Of a DNA stretch of 64,000 bases, positions 45,723 to 54,075 are shown piece after piece. How positions within the stretch are numbered: the stretch's first letter is position 1; each line of letters starts with the position of its first letter. The notes beneath the pieces were generated by a model, which did not search any database, was not told where the DNA came from, and saw only the letters and a program-made list of their open reading frames with translations. The stretch is from Ruminococcus sp. (GTDB lineage Bacteria; Bacillota; Clostridia; Oscillospirales; Acutalibacteraceae): contig JAFRCW010000007.1 in NCBI GenBank assembly GCA_017404145.1, positions 1-64,000 on the forward strand, in the 5' to 3' direction. Both the position numbers and the translations under genes were made by a program.

Positions 45723-45796
45723 TGGCTGCGGAACTAGGATTCGAACCCAGACATACAGAGTCAGAGTCTGCTGTGCTACCCTTACACAATTCCGCA
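45723..45796 (-). tRNA. tRNA-Gln (anticodon CTG)
   Basis: 74 bases with CCA on the minus strand. Acceptor TGCGGAA/TTCCGCA with U1-A72 as in the other tRNA-Gln, anticodon loop CTCTGAC in a GCAGA/TCTGT stem, T arm CTGGGTTCGAATCCTAG. Confidence 0.92.
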
Positions 45797-45876
45797 TTGC
45801 ACTTTTATTATTATATCCATTTTTCTGTCGTTGTCAAGAGTTAATTTCATTTCGATATACTATTTTTTAAATCCTA

Positions 45877-45926
45877 TTGACATATATATCAAAACGATAT
45901 ATAATACATATATCAAATCGATATAT
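45877..45926 (+). promoter_or_regulatory. PadR-operon promoter overlapped by two palindromic operators
   Basis: Consensus promoter TTGACA (45877-45882), 17-base spacer, TATAAT (45900-45905). Two near-identical 19-base palindromes, ATATATC-N5-GATATAT, lie at 45884-45902 (spacer and -10) and 45908-45926 (start region), 24 bases apart. This is the arrangement expected for autorepression by the PadR protein encoded next. Confidence 0.8.
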
Positions 45927-45944
45927 GGTAAATAAGGTGATGTT

Positions 45945-46493
45945 TTGGCAAGAGAAAAGCAGCTGGATTATGTGATTTTGGGACTGCTCAGCCATGAGGA
46001 TATGACAGGATACGAGATGAAGAAACGGATCGATTCCTCTTTGAGCTTCTTCTATAATGCGAGCTTCGGCAGTATTTATCCTGCACTGAACAGTTTATCT
46101 CAGGACGGATTTGTTATATCTCACACTGATGCTGAGAATAACAGAAACAAGATCACTTATACTATCACACAAAAGGGTCAGGACTGTCTCAGAGATTGGT
46201 TACAGTCCGGTATGGAGAAGAACGAGCTTCGCTATGAGACTTTATTAAAGCTTTTTTTCGGGAATGAAGCCGGATTTCGCTCTACATTCAATTTGATTGA
46301 CCGGTTTGAGTCAGATATTCGAAATCAGTTAAAATCGCTTCGTGTATTCGTTTCTAACTTATCTTCACATTTAGAGGATGACTCGCATAAATATTTTTAT
46401 CTGACTGTAAAATTCGGTATCAGAACCTATGAAGCCTACCTGATCTGGTGTCAGGAATCAAAAGAATTATTGGAAAGTTGGGAGAATCTATGA
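45945..46493 (+). CDS. PadR family transcriptional regulator
   Basis: 182 residues. N-terminal PadR winged helix (about 8-80): DYVILGLLSHEDMTGYEMKKRIDSSLSFFYNASFGSIYPALNSL with the conserved GSIYPAL recognition part. C-terminal helical dimerisation domain (about 95-180), so PadR-s2/VirR-like subtype. TTG start behind AAGGTGAT. It overlaps the flavodoxin gene by four bases; twin palindromes over its own promoter point to autorepression, perhaps released by a phenolic acid or a drug-like ligand. Confidence 0.9.
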   Translation: MAREKQLDYVILGLLSHEDMTGYEMKKRIDSSLSFFYNASFGSIYPALNSLSQDGFVISHTDAENNRNKITYTITQKGQDCLRDWLQSGMEKNELRYETLLKLFFGNEAGFRSTFNLIDRFESDIRNQLKSLRVFVSNLSSHLEDDSHKYFYLTVKFGIRTYEAYLIWCQESKELLESWENL

Positions 46494-46978
46494 AAACTGC
46501 AATTGTATATTATTCTATGAGCGGTAATACGAAGATGATTGCCGAAAGAATCGCCAAAGAATTATCTGCTGATATGATTGAGCTTATTCCCGAAAAGGCT
46601 TATCCCGATAAAGGGATGAGAAAGTTTCTTTGGGGCGGTTTTGCCGCTGTGATGAGCGAAAAGCCGAAGCTGTATCCATATTCATTTGACGCTCAGAATT
46701 ATGATACGATCTTGATCGGTTCCCCTGTATGGGCAAGCAATGTTGCTCCGCCTATTCGAACCTTTGTGGAAGAAAACAAAGATTCCTTGAAAGAGAAACG
46801 GTTCGGCGTTTTTCTGTGCTATGCCGGAGGGGGAGCGGATAAGGCTTTGGAGAAGCTAAAAAAGCTTTTGAATATTAACCGATTTATTTCTGAACTTGTT
46901 TTAGTTGATCCCAAGGAGAAATCCGCAGAAGAGTATAAAGACCAAGTTCATACATTTTGTGAATCAGTAAAATATTGA
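46490..46978 (+). CDS. Flavodoxin family protein
   Basis: About 162 residues. FMN phosphate loop YYSMSGNTKMIAERIA (S-x-S-G-N-T), GSPVWASNVAPPIRTFVEEN (tryptophan loop), and FLCYAGGGADKALEKL. A flavodoxin of the type that moves electrons or acts as a quinone/NADPH reductase. Coupled to the PadR regulator (ATGA overlap), hence likely induced by the same signal. The ATG 46490 follows GGGAGAAT; the longer upstream frame lies in padR. Confidence 0.9.
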   Translation: MKTAIVYYSMSGNTKMIAERIAKELSADMIELIPEKAYPDKGMRKFLWGGFAAVMSEKPKLYPYSFDAQNYDTILIGSPVWASNVAPPIRTFVEENKDSLKEKRFGVFLCYAGGGADKALEKLKKLLNINRFISELVLVDPKEKSAEEYKDQVHTFCESVKY

Positions 46979-46986
46979 ACAGAAGG

Positions 46987-47011
46987 AGATCGCGAAAGCG
47001 GTCTTTTCTTT
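46987..47011 (+). terminator. Terminator after flavodoxin gene
   Basis: AGATCGC, GAAA, GCGGTCT, TTTCTTTT: seven-base stem with a GNRA-type loop. Confidence 0.7.
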
Positions 47012-47013
47012 TA

Positions 47014-47027
47014 CGAATATTTGTTCT
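47014..47027. promoter_or_regulatory. Possible LexA (SOS) box upstream of the umuC-like gene
   Basis: CGAATATTTGTTCT: GAAT-N4-GTTC, one base off the Firmicutes GAAC-N4-GTTC core. It lies nine bases before the -35 of the translesion-polymerase promoter. Confidence 0.5.
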
Positions 47028-47035
47028 AAAATCGC

Positions 47036-47064
47036 TTGAAATTCGTCTTATGTTATGGTATAAT
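47036..47064 (+). promoter_or_regulatory. Promoter of the umuC-like gene
   Basis: TTGAAA (47036-47041), 17-base spacer, TATAAT (47059-47064), 31 bases before the ATG. Confidence 0.75.
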
Positions 47065-47095
47065 GATCATAGATTTTCGAAAGGAGAAAGCGGGT

Positions 47096-48601
47096 ATGAG
47101 TGAGAGAACCTATATTGCGATCGATCTCAAATCTTTTTACGCTTCTGTCGAGTGTGTAGAACGAGGGATCAATCCTCTTGACGCGTTTTTGGTCGTTGCT
47201 GACGAGAGCAGGACCGAAAAAACGATCTGTCTCGCGGTAACGCCCGCTTTGAAGGCATATGGGATTTCCGGTAGGGCAAGGCTGTTTGAAGTGGTTTCCC
47301 GTGTAAAAGAAGTCAACAATGAACGCCGCCTGCATTCTCCTTACAAAAAGCTTTCCGATGACGCGGTACAATTCCAATCAATTCTGGATACCAAGCCTGA
47401 CGCACAGCTTAGCTTTATTATTGCAAAGCCCAGGATGCGTCTGTATGAGCTTGTCAGCGCCAAGATTGTCAGTGTTTATCTCAAATATGTTTCTCCGGAG
47501 GATTTGCTGGTATATTCGATTGACGAGGTGTTTATAGATGTTACCGAATATTTAAAGATCTATCATATGACTGCACGCGAGCTTGCCGACAGGATGGTGA
47601 GAGATGTGCTTGCTCAAACCGGTATCACTGCGACCGCCGGGATCGGTACCAATCTGTATCTTGCAAAAATCGCGATGGATATTGACGCGAAGCATATTGA
47701 AGCCGATCGGGACGGCGTGAGGATTTCTGAACTTAATGAGCTTTCTTATCGGAAACGGCTCTGGGATCACAGACCCTTGACCGATTTTTGGCGGATCGGC
47801 AGAGCGACCGCGAAGAAGCTTGAAAAAAGCGGAATGTTCACGATGGGAGACGTTGCGAGATGCTCGATCCGTAACGAGGACTTTCTCTACAAGATGTTCG
47901 GCAAAAACGCAGAGCTGCTGATCGATCACGCATGGGGATGGGAGCCGTGTACGATAGCCGACGTCCGCGCCTATACGCCGTCTGTCAACAGTCTGAGCTC
48001 CGGTCAGGTGCTGACGGTTCCGTATACGAATAACAAGGCGCGCCTGATCATCAAGGAGATGACCGATTCGCTGGTATTGGATCTGGTAAAAAAACGTCTT
48101 GTCACCGACCAGATCGTGCTGTATATCGGCTATGATATTGAGAATCTTGCTGATGAGAATCAAAAGAATTATCATGGCGATATCCATATCGACTATTACG
48201 GCAGAAAAGTCCCCAAGCCTGCTCACAGCTCTGTCAACTTAGGAGGATACACCTCATCTACTAAATTGATAATTGATAAGACCTTAGCGCTTTTTGACAG
48301 CATTACCGATAAGAATCTATTGGTACGGCGGATTAACGTCGCCGCGAATCACATCATCGACGAACACAGCGAAAAAGCCAAGGCGCTCCCCGAACAGCTG
48401 GATCTGTTCTCTGACATTTCCTCTCAGGCGAAGCATCTGGAAGAGAAAGAAAATTCTCTTTACAAAGAGCGTCAGGTGCAGGAAGCTTTAATTTCCATCA
48501 AAACCAGATTCGGAAAGAACGGTATTTTAAAAGGAATGAATTTAGAGGAAGGAGCAACCGCCAGAGAACGCAACGCTCAGATCGGCGGTCATAAGGCGTA
48601 G
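47096..48601 (+). CDS. Y-family DNA polymerase, UmuC/UvrX type
   Basis: About 501 residues, longer than DinB (about 350-400) and like the UmuC/UvrX group of Firmicutes. Catalytic blocks: AIDLKSFYASVECVERG (metal Asp and steric-gate Phe-Tyr), YSIDEVFIDVTEY (the D-E pair), ATAGIGTNLYLAKIAMDI, and helix-hairpin-helix WRIGRATAKKLEKSGMFTMGDVA. C-terminal little-finger domain includes HSSVNLGGYTSST. It bypasses DNA damage, probably as an SOS gene. A YolD-like gene follows two bases later. ATG behind AAAGGAGAAAG. Confidence 0.92.
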   Translation: MSERTYIAIDLKSFYASVECVERGINPLDAFLVVADESRTEKTICLAVTPALKAYGISGRARLFEVVSRVKEVNNERRLHSPYKKLSDDAVQFQSILDTKPDAQLSFIIAKPRMRLYELVSAKIVSVYLKYVSPEDLLVYSIDEVFIDVTEYLKIYHMTARELADRMVRDVLAQTGITATAGIGTNLYLAKIAMDIDAKHIEADRDGVRISELNELSYRKRLWDHRPLTDFWRIGRATAKKLEKSGMFTMGDVARCSIRNEDFLYKMFGKNAELLIDHAWGWEPCTIADVRAYTPSVNSLSSGQVLTVPYTNNKARLIIKEMTDSLVLDLVKKRLVTDQIVLYIGYDIENLADENQKNYHGDIHIDYYGRKVPKPAHSSVNLGGYTSSTKLIIDKTLALFDSITDKNLLVRRINVAANHIIDEHSEKAKALPEQLDLFSDISSQAKHLEEKENSLYKERQVQEALISIKTRFGKNGILKGMNLEEGATARERNAQIGGHKA

Positions 48602-48603
48602 CG

Positions 48604-49044
48604 ATGGACAGAGAAACCCATTTGTATGACGATATCATTCATATGCCGCATCATATCTCCAAGATAAGAGCGCAGATGCCGATGCACGACCGTGCGGCGC
48701 AGTTTTCTTCATTTGCGGCGCTGGTAGGCTTTGACGCGCTGATCGAAGAGACCGAACGTCTGACACATACCAAGGCGGAGCTTGACGAAGCCGCCATCGC
48801 GCTGTTGGACGAAAAGCTGAATCTGATAGCGCAGAATATTTCTTCCCATCCCGAGGTCAGAATCGTATATTTTCTGCCGGATGAGTATAAGGACGGGGGA
48901 GATTACGTCAGCCATATCGGCAATATCAAGAGAATAGACGTCTTTGAGCGTAAGGTGATATTTTCGGACGGTACCAAAATCCCGATCGACGATATTTATT
49001 CCGTCGACGGCGAATGGTTTCATCAGATCAATGTCGAAGATTGA
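48604..49044 (+). CDS. YolD-like family protein
   Basis: 146 residues. Shared YolD features: MPMHDRAAQFSSFAALVGFDALI, the L-T-x-A/K-E-L-D helix (ERLTHTKAELDEAAIALL) and the beta-rich end FSDGTKIPIDDIYSVDGEWF. In Bacillus phage SPbeta YolD sits with UvrX and is thought to be the functional counterpart of UmuD. Its start is two bases after the polymerase stop, so the two are made together. Confidence 0.88.
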   Translation: MDRETHLYDDIIHMPHHISKIRAQMPMHDRAAQFSSFAALVGFDALIEETERLTHTKAELDEAAIALLDEKLNLIAQNISSHPEVRIVYFLPDEYKDGGDYVSHIGNIKRIDVFERKVIFSDGTKIPIDDIYSVDGEWFHQINVED

Positions 49045-49093
49045 CAAAGAACGGATTCAACGGTATACTGGATAAAGCAAAGGAGGCGAAAAG

Positions 49094-49561
49094 ATGAAAA
49101 AGATCTGCTTATCTATCACAGCCGTTCTGGTCGCTTTGATTCTTTTCTGCTCTTGCTCTTCGCAAAAGCGTGTTGACTTGACTGCACTGATGTCAGATGT
49201 CGACAGTAACTTCGGCTTGACTGATATGACTGCGGTGGAATCTTTGGAAGAACTGCATACGCTGTTTATGATTGATGAGGACGATATCTCTCAGTTTTCC
49301 GCTGAATACTCCGCAGAGAGCGATACCCGTCAGGAAATCATCTTAGTTGAAGCCAAAGATAAGACGGCGGCATTTCGAGTGAAAACGACGCTTTTCAACC
49401 GTCTGGATTCTTTTCTCTCCAACAGCAAGAGCTATTCTCCCGAGGAGTATGCCGTTTTGGAAAAATGTAAGGTCAACGTATATAACGATATCTATGTGAC
49501 CTTGGTAATCAACGAAAACGCAGAAGAGATCGACAGCTATATCAAAGAAAACTTAACATAA
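49094..49561 (+). CDS. DUF4358-type lipoprotein
   Basis: 155 residues: signal segment KKICLSITAVLVALILFCSC with a relaxed lipobox (FCSC), then a small alpha/beta domain with acidic DDISQFSAEYSAESDTRQEIILVEAKD and late YAVLEKCKVNVYNDIYVTLV, the DUF4358 pattern. In relatives the D-E-I-I/L-V-E-A stretch is conserved. Role unknown. GGAGGCGAAAAG precedes the ATG; ten bases before the helicase gene. Confidence 0.78.
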   Translation: MKKICLSITAVLVALILFCSCSSQKRVDLTALMSDVDSNFGLTDMTAVESLEELHTLFMIDEDDISQFSAEYSAESDTRQEIILVEAKDKTAAFRVKTTLFNRLDSFLSNSKSYSPEEYAVLEKCKVNVYNDIYVTLVINENAEEIDSYIKENLT

Positions 49562-49571
49562 AGGAACCATT

Positions 49572-51788
49572 ATGCAAAATCCGGATGAAGTAAAATCAAT
49601 GTTCAGTAAAATGAACGACAAACAGCAGGAGGCGGTTTTTCATACCGAAGGTCCGCTTCTGATTTTAGCGGGCGCGGGATCGGGAAAGACTACCGTGCTG
49701 GTCAACCGTGTTGCCTATATCATCAAAGCAGAATTGGCGCAGCCGTGGCAGATCCTTGCCATTACCTTTACCAATAAGGCGGCGGGAGAGCTGAAGGAAA
49801 GGATTGAGGCTGTCTGTGAGACCGGCGCGGACGAGGTATGGGCGGCTACCTTTCATTCCACCTGCGCGAGGATCCTCAGACGCTACGGAGAGAAGCTCGG
49901 CTTTACCGCTCACTTTACCATTTACGATACCGACGATTCCCGCAGATTGATGAAAGAGATCTTGAAGCAGATGAATATTGACGAGAAGTTTTTAGGTCAC
50001 AGAGCTGTTCTTGCAGAGATCTCCAAATATAAGGATAAGCTGAAAACCCCTGTTCAGGCAAAGAAAGACGCAGAATTCGACAGCCGTCTGAAAATTGTCG
50101 CCGAAGCATATGAGATGTATCAGAAGCGTCTGCTGACCTCCGACGCGATGGATTTTGACGATCTGATCTGCAACACGGTAACGCTGTTTGAGAAGCACCC
50201 CGATGTGCTGGAATACTATCAGAACCGTTTCCGTTATATTATGGTCGACGAGTATCAGGACACCAACAAGTCCCAGTACCGTCTGGTAAGCCTTTTAGCG
50301 CAAAAGCGCAACAACATTTGTGTTGTAGGCGACGATGACCAGAGCATCTACCGTTTCCGCGGCGCAACGATCGAAAATATCCTCTCCTTTGAGAATGAAT
50401 TCAAAGGCTCAACGGTCATCCGTCTGGAACAGAACTACCGCAGTACCGGCAATATTCTTGACGCCGCCAATAATGTGATCAAAAACAATACCGAGCGGAA
50501 AGGAAAAACCCTCTGGACAGAAAATGTTCGGGGCGATAAGATCGTCCTGCATACCGCGGCTTCCGAAAGGGAAGAGGCGATGTTTATCGCAAAGACGATC
50601 TTAGACGGCGTTGCCGCGGGCAGAAAGTTTTCCGATTATGCGATCCTCTACCGTATGAACGCTCAGTCAAATACCATCGAACAGGCGCTCTCCCGTTCGG
50701 GAATCCCGCATCGGCTGATCGGCGGTCACCGCTTCTATGACAGAGAAGAGATTAAGGATATGACCTCTTATCTGCAAATCATCGCAAATCCCAACGATGA
50801 TATCCGGCTTCGTCGTATCGTAAATAAGCCCAAGCGCGGTATCGGTGAGACGACCATGACCCGCGCAGCTGAGATCGCTTCTTCTGTCGGAGAATCCGTC
50901 TATTCCGTTATCAAGAACGCGGGAGACTATCCCACCTTATCCCGCGCCGCTTCAAAGCTGATCGAATTTACCAAGCTGATCGACGGCTTTGTGGAGGCGT
51001 ATCAATCTGATGATTATTCTCTTGCAGAATTATACAATCTAATTCTGGAGCATACGGATTATAAAAATTTCCTTAAAGCCGAGAAGGATGATTGGGAACA
51101 GCGTATTGAAAACATCGACGAGCTGTCTTCCAACATCATTAAGTTTGAAGAAGACTACGGCGACGAGGCAACCTTGGAGAACTTTCTCGAAGAAATCTCT
51201 TTGATGACTGATATCGACAACTACGACGCCGATGCGGATACCGCCGTGATGATGACCCTTCATTCCGCAAAAGGCTTGGAGTTCCCTGTGGTGTTTATTC
51301 CCGGTATGGAAGAGGGCGTTTTTCCGTCAATGCAGACGATCATGGATCCCTCCGAGTTGAACGAGGAGAGAAGGATCGCCTACGTCGGCATCACCAGAGC
51401 GAAAGAAAAGCTCTATCTGATCAAGACCAGAGAACGTATGCTGTTCGGCTCCACCACGCATAACCGCGAGTCTCGCTTTGCTTCCGAAATTCCCGACAAA
51501 CTGCTGGAAAAGACCGGCGCGCAGAATGCGTTCTCATCGCATAAGCTTGACTATCAGCCGTCATCATCGAGTAGTTTCAATCCTTTTGCCAAGAAAAAAG
51601 CGCCTTTGACACAACCGTCATCCAATACATATAAGGTCGGCAATATTGTTTTACATAAGGTGTTCGGCAAAGGAATGGTGCTGTCCGCGACCCCGATGGG
51701 TAAGGATACGATGCTGGAAATCGCGTTTGATACCGTCGGCACCAAGACGCTGATGGCAAACTTCTCCAAGATGGAAATTCTCTCATAA
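49572..51788 (+). CDS. pcrA: UvrD/PcrA-type superfamily 1 DNA helicase
   Basis: 738 residues, 3'-5' helicase for repair and for clearing RecA or stalled replication. All SF1 motifs are visible: Walker A AGAGSGKTT (about residue 33), Ia LAITFTNKAA, II VDEYQDTN, III GDDDQSIYRFRGA, IV LEQNYRS, V TLHSAKGLEFPVVFIPG, VI ERRIAYVGITRAKEKL. The C-terminal end VGNIVLHKVFGKGMVL is the Tudor-like RNA-polymerase-binding tip of PcrA. Length fits PcrA. Confidence 0.94.
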   Translation: MQNPDEVKSMFSKMNDKQQEAVFHTEGPLLILAGAGSGKTTVLVNRVAYIIKAELAQPWQILAITFTNKAAGELKERIEAVCETGADEVWAATFHSTCARILRRYGEKLGFTAHFTIYDTDDSRRLMKEILKQMNIDEKFLGHRAVLAEISKYKDKLKTPVQAKKDAEFDSRLKIVAEAYEMYQKRLLTSDAMDFDDLICNTVTLFEKHPDVLEYYQNRFRYIMVDEYQDTNKSQYRLVSLLAQKRNNICVVGDDDQSIYRFRGATIENILSFENEFKGSTVIRLEQNYRSTGNILDAANNVIKNNTERKGKTLWTENVRGDKIVLHTAASEREEAMFIAKTILDGVAAGRKFSDYAILYRMNAQSNTIEQALSRSGIPHRLIGGHRFYDREEIKDMTSYLQIIANPNDDIRLRRIVNKPKRGIGETTMTRAAEIASSVGESVYSVIKNAGDYPTLSRAASKLIEFTKLIDGFVEAYQSDDYSLAELYNLILEHTDYKNFLKAEKDDWEQRIENIDELSSNIIKFEEDYGDEATLENFLEEISLMTDIDNYDADADTAVMMTLHSAKGLEFPVVFIPGMEEGVFPSMQTIMDPSELNEERRIAYVGITRAKEKLYLIKTRERMLFGSTTHNRESRFASEIPDKLLEKTGAQNAFSSHKLDYQPSSSSSFNPFAKKKAPLTQPSSNTYKVGNIVLHKVFGKGMVLSATPMGKDTMLEIAFDTVGTKTLMANFSKMEILS

Positions 51789-51803
51789 CAGTCACAAATC
51801 AGG

Positions 51804-51862
51804 AAAACCTCCATAAAATGTACTGATGTAATGTGGAAACATCAATAACATATGGAGGTTTT
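51804..51862 (+). promoter_or_regulatory. Long hairpin that buries the ribosome binding site of the next gene
   Basis: AAAACCTCCATA (51804-51815) is the exact complement of TATGGAGGTTTT (51851-51862), which contains the SD GGAGG; ATG follows at 51868. The loop holds a smaller GATGT/ACATC stem. As it ends in only a short T-run, it may also end pcrA transcription. Confidence 0.6.
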
Positions 51863-51867
51863 TACTT

Positions 51868-52701
51868 ATGGCAGAAAATGTGAATGAAGTCGGCAGAACT
51901 GTCGACACCGGCTGCTCCGAGCCTGTATGTGTGGATGCGAGACGCGTCTATGACAGCTGCGGCGATAAGGACTGTCTTGCCGATCTGCGTGTATTCTTCA
52001 CCGAACAGGGACAAAGCGTGATCGACGAAGCGGCGTCTGTCCGTCTCAGAGACGCCGACGTCCTCAACGTAATGCTTGATATCGAGCCGGTACCGTTCCA
52101 CCGCGGGTTTTATTCGATCGATATGACATACTTCTTTTTGGTAACGCTGGATGTATTTACGACGCCCTGCACCACGCCTACGCAGGTGAGCGGACTGTGT
52201 ATCTCATCCAAAAAGGTAATTCTCTACGGCTCGGAGGGCAGCGTTCGAGTGTTCTCGTCTGATTTTTCCAATGATGACTATGACATACAGAATTTACCGT
52301 CGCAGAATCTTCCTGTCGCAAATGTACAGGTTGCACAACCTATCGCGCTGGCGGCGTCTTTGAAGCCGAAATGTCAGTGCCACAACTGCAATATTCCCTG
52401 CAAGGTGCCTTCTGCGATCTCTAAGATGATCGGCGGTCAGATCACTGACGGCGGAGAAAATGTTGTTCTTGCCACCTTAGGCGTATTCTCTATCGTACAG
52501 CTGCTTCGTAATGTGCAGATGCTTCTGCCGTCTTACGACTTCTGTATTCCCGAGAAGAGCTGCGCCGGCGGTACCGACAGCCCGTGCGAGATGTTCTCCC
52601 GCCTTGACTTCCCGACAGACGAGTTCTTCCCGCCTTCGGTCGCGGATACACAGGGAGAAAGCGGCTCCGGCTGCGGCTGCAACTGCAATAATAATAACTG
52701 A
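51868..52701 (+). CDS. Cys-rich conserved hypothetical protein
   Basis: 277 residues, no signal peptide or membrane helix. Cysteines cluster at the start (TGCSEPVCVDARRVYDSCGDKDC), in the middle (KCQCHNCNIPC) and at the very end (GCGCNCNNNN). The first half has alternating strands (RLRDADVLNVMLDIEPVPF, FYSIDMTYFFLVTL). Such proteins recur in Clostridia, and the composition hints at a structural, disulfide- or metal-bound protein such as a spore coat or shell part, but this is inference. Its SD lies in a 12-base-pair stem, unusual for a housekeeping gene. A strong terminator follows. Confidence 0.6.
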   Translation: MAENVNEVGRTVDTGCSEPVCVDARRVYDSCGDKDCLADLRVFFTEQGQSVIDEAASVRLRDADVLNVMLDIEPVPFHRGFYSIDMTYFFLVTLDVFTTPCTTPTQVSGLCISSKKVILYGSEGSVRVFSSDFSNDDYDIQNLPSQNLPVANVQVAQPIALAASLKPKCQCHNCNIPCKVPSAISKMIGGQITDGGENVVLATLGVFSIVQLLRNVQMLLPSYDFCIPEKSCAGGTDSPCEMFSRLDFPTDEFFPPSVADTQGESGSGCGCNCNNNN

Positions 52702-52723
52702 TTTATAAAAGTATTATCCATTG

Positions 52724-52755
52724 AAAAACGACGCGGAAAATCCGTGTCGTTTTTT
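52724..52755 (+). terminator. Terminator after the Cys-rich gene
   Basis: AAAAACGAC-CGGA, AAA, TCCG-GTCGTTTTTT: a strong stem and T-run. Confidence 0.85.
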
Positions 52756-52756
52756 C

Positions 52757-52785
52757 TTGAATTCGTTTTGTATTTATGGTATGAT
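52757..52785 (+). promoter_or_regulatory. Promoter of the AT-rich toxin island
   Basis: TTGAAT (52757-52762), 17-base spacer, TATGAT (52780-52785), 30 bases before the first start. Right after the preceding terminator. Confidence 0.65.
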
Positions 52786-52814
52786 TTTTTAAAAGGAAAT
52801 GAGGAGGAAGAATG

Positions 52815-54071
52815 ATGTTTTGTAGAATAATTAAAGCGTTTTTATCTGTTCTAATTTTTTTATCTCTTCTAATTTTATCTGTTTTTAGTTCTTTTGCAAC
52901 GGAAAATAAGTATTATCTTGGTGAAGCTGTAAAAACTGGATGGGATAATGGATATAAAGACGAAAACAAAATCAAAGAAGGTGATCCTCATTTTAATTGG
53001 AAACTGGGTCAGTTTTATGTTGAAGGATATTCTACTGTAGTACAACCAGATGATAAGCCCATTTTTTTAAAAAATGTCGGTGATACTGTCCAACTATGGT
53101 TTGAATTACAACAAGATATTGATAAACTGAATGATGATGAAAATTTATCTATCTCAGAAGATAGTAATGGATTTGATTATTATTTTAGCGTACCTAAAAC
53201 AAATTTTCAGCGTGGAGCTTTGATTATCCGTAAGACGGATTACACTAATGAAAAATCTGATCCAACTATTTATACTGACTATCTTGCAGCAAAAGCATCG
53301 CCTGATGCTGACACAGAGGTCGACCTTTTTGAGGAGGGAGACTATGAGGTTGCACTTGATTATGAAATAAAAAATGATCCCAGAAAAATCTTTGATGTTT
53401 CTATTATCCCAACTTATACTAATTACCGTATCTTTTTTGAGTTCTCAGTTCGAAATGGTAATTGCATGGTTTATCCATTTGATGTGAAGACAAAGGGAGA
53501 GCTTACAAACGCTGCTGTTACAGAGAATGGATTTTATCTCGATTTTGCAAATTCAAGATACTTAGATATCAATATAAAAAAAGAAGTATTGAACGAGGGC
53601 GCTAACGGACTTGTTGAAGATACTCGTTTTAACAGACCGGCAAAAGACGGTGAAATGTATACAGAAGAAGGTATTTACACAATTACTGTAAGTAATAAAT
53701 ATACCGGGCAACTAACAACAAAAAAGATTTATGTTGGCACTAATGATACTATGAAAGCTGTTGCTGCTACAGGTTTATCGATTGAAGAAGTTCAAGAATA
53801 CATTTCGGATGGTGCAACCGTTGAAACAGATGGCTCAATTACTCTTTCAAATAATGAGACAATTGCTGTCCAAACAACAGATACACTGGAAAACGAGTCA
53901 ACATCAGAATCAACAATTGTTTTGTTTGTGAAAGACAATCTTATCTGGATCATAATTGGTTGTTCATTACTTTTAGTTATTGTTATCGTTATTATCATAT
54001 TTTCTTCGAAAAAGAGAAAGAAGAACAAAATAAAAGCAAAAAAGGAATTTGACAATATGGTGGAGAAGTAA
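52815..54071 (+). CDS. Membrane-anchored surface protein, partner of the downstream toxin-like lipoprotein
   Basis: About 418 residues. A signal peptide (residues 1-30, cleavage near SSFATEN), a beta-rich extracellular part (about 31-315) with words such as DTVQLWFELQQDI and EEGIYTITVSNKYTGQ, the latter like a bacterial Ig-like strand pair, then a stalk, one membrane helix (about 374-396, LIWIIIGCSLLLVIVIVIIIF) and a lysine-rich cytoplasmic tail. No known family recognised. Codon use is strongly AT-rich compared with all neighbours, as is the next gene; both likely came in together. ATG 52815 sits seven bases after AGGAGG; 52812 is also possible. It is 4 bases from the toxin-like gene. Confidence 0.7.
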   Translation: MFCRIIKAFLSVLIFLSLLILSVFSSFATENKYYLGEAVKTGWDNGYKDENKIKEGDPHFNWKLGQFYVEGYSTVVQPDDKPIFLKNVGDTVQLWFELQQDIDKLNDDENLSISEDSNGFDYYFSVPKTNFQRGALIIRKTDYTNEKSDPTIYTDYLAAKASPDADTEVDLFEEGDYEVALDYEIKNDPRKIFDVSIIPTYTNYRIFFEFSVRNGNCMVYPFDVKTKGELTNAAVTENGFYLDFANSRYLDINIKKEVLNEGANGLVEDTRFNRPAKDGEMYTEEGIYTITVSNKYTGQLTTKKIYVGTNDTMKAVAATGLSIEEVQEYISDGATVETDGSITLSNNETIAVQTTDTLENESTSESTIVLFVKDNLIWIIIGCSLLLVIVIVIIIFSSKKRKKNKIKAKKEFDNMVEK

Positions 54072-54075
54072 TAAT

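Noticed and set aside
47552-48226. A 224-codon minus-strand frame in the umuC-like gene
   Set aside because: Shadow frame; the plus strand has all Y-family polymerase motifs.
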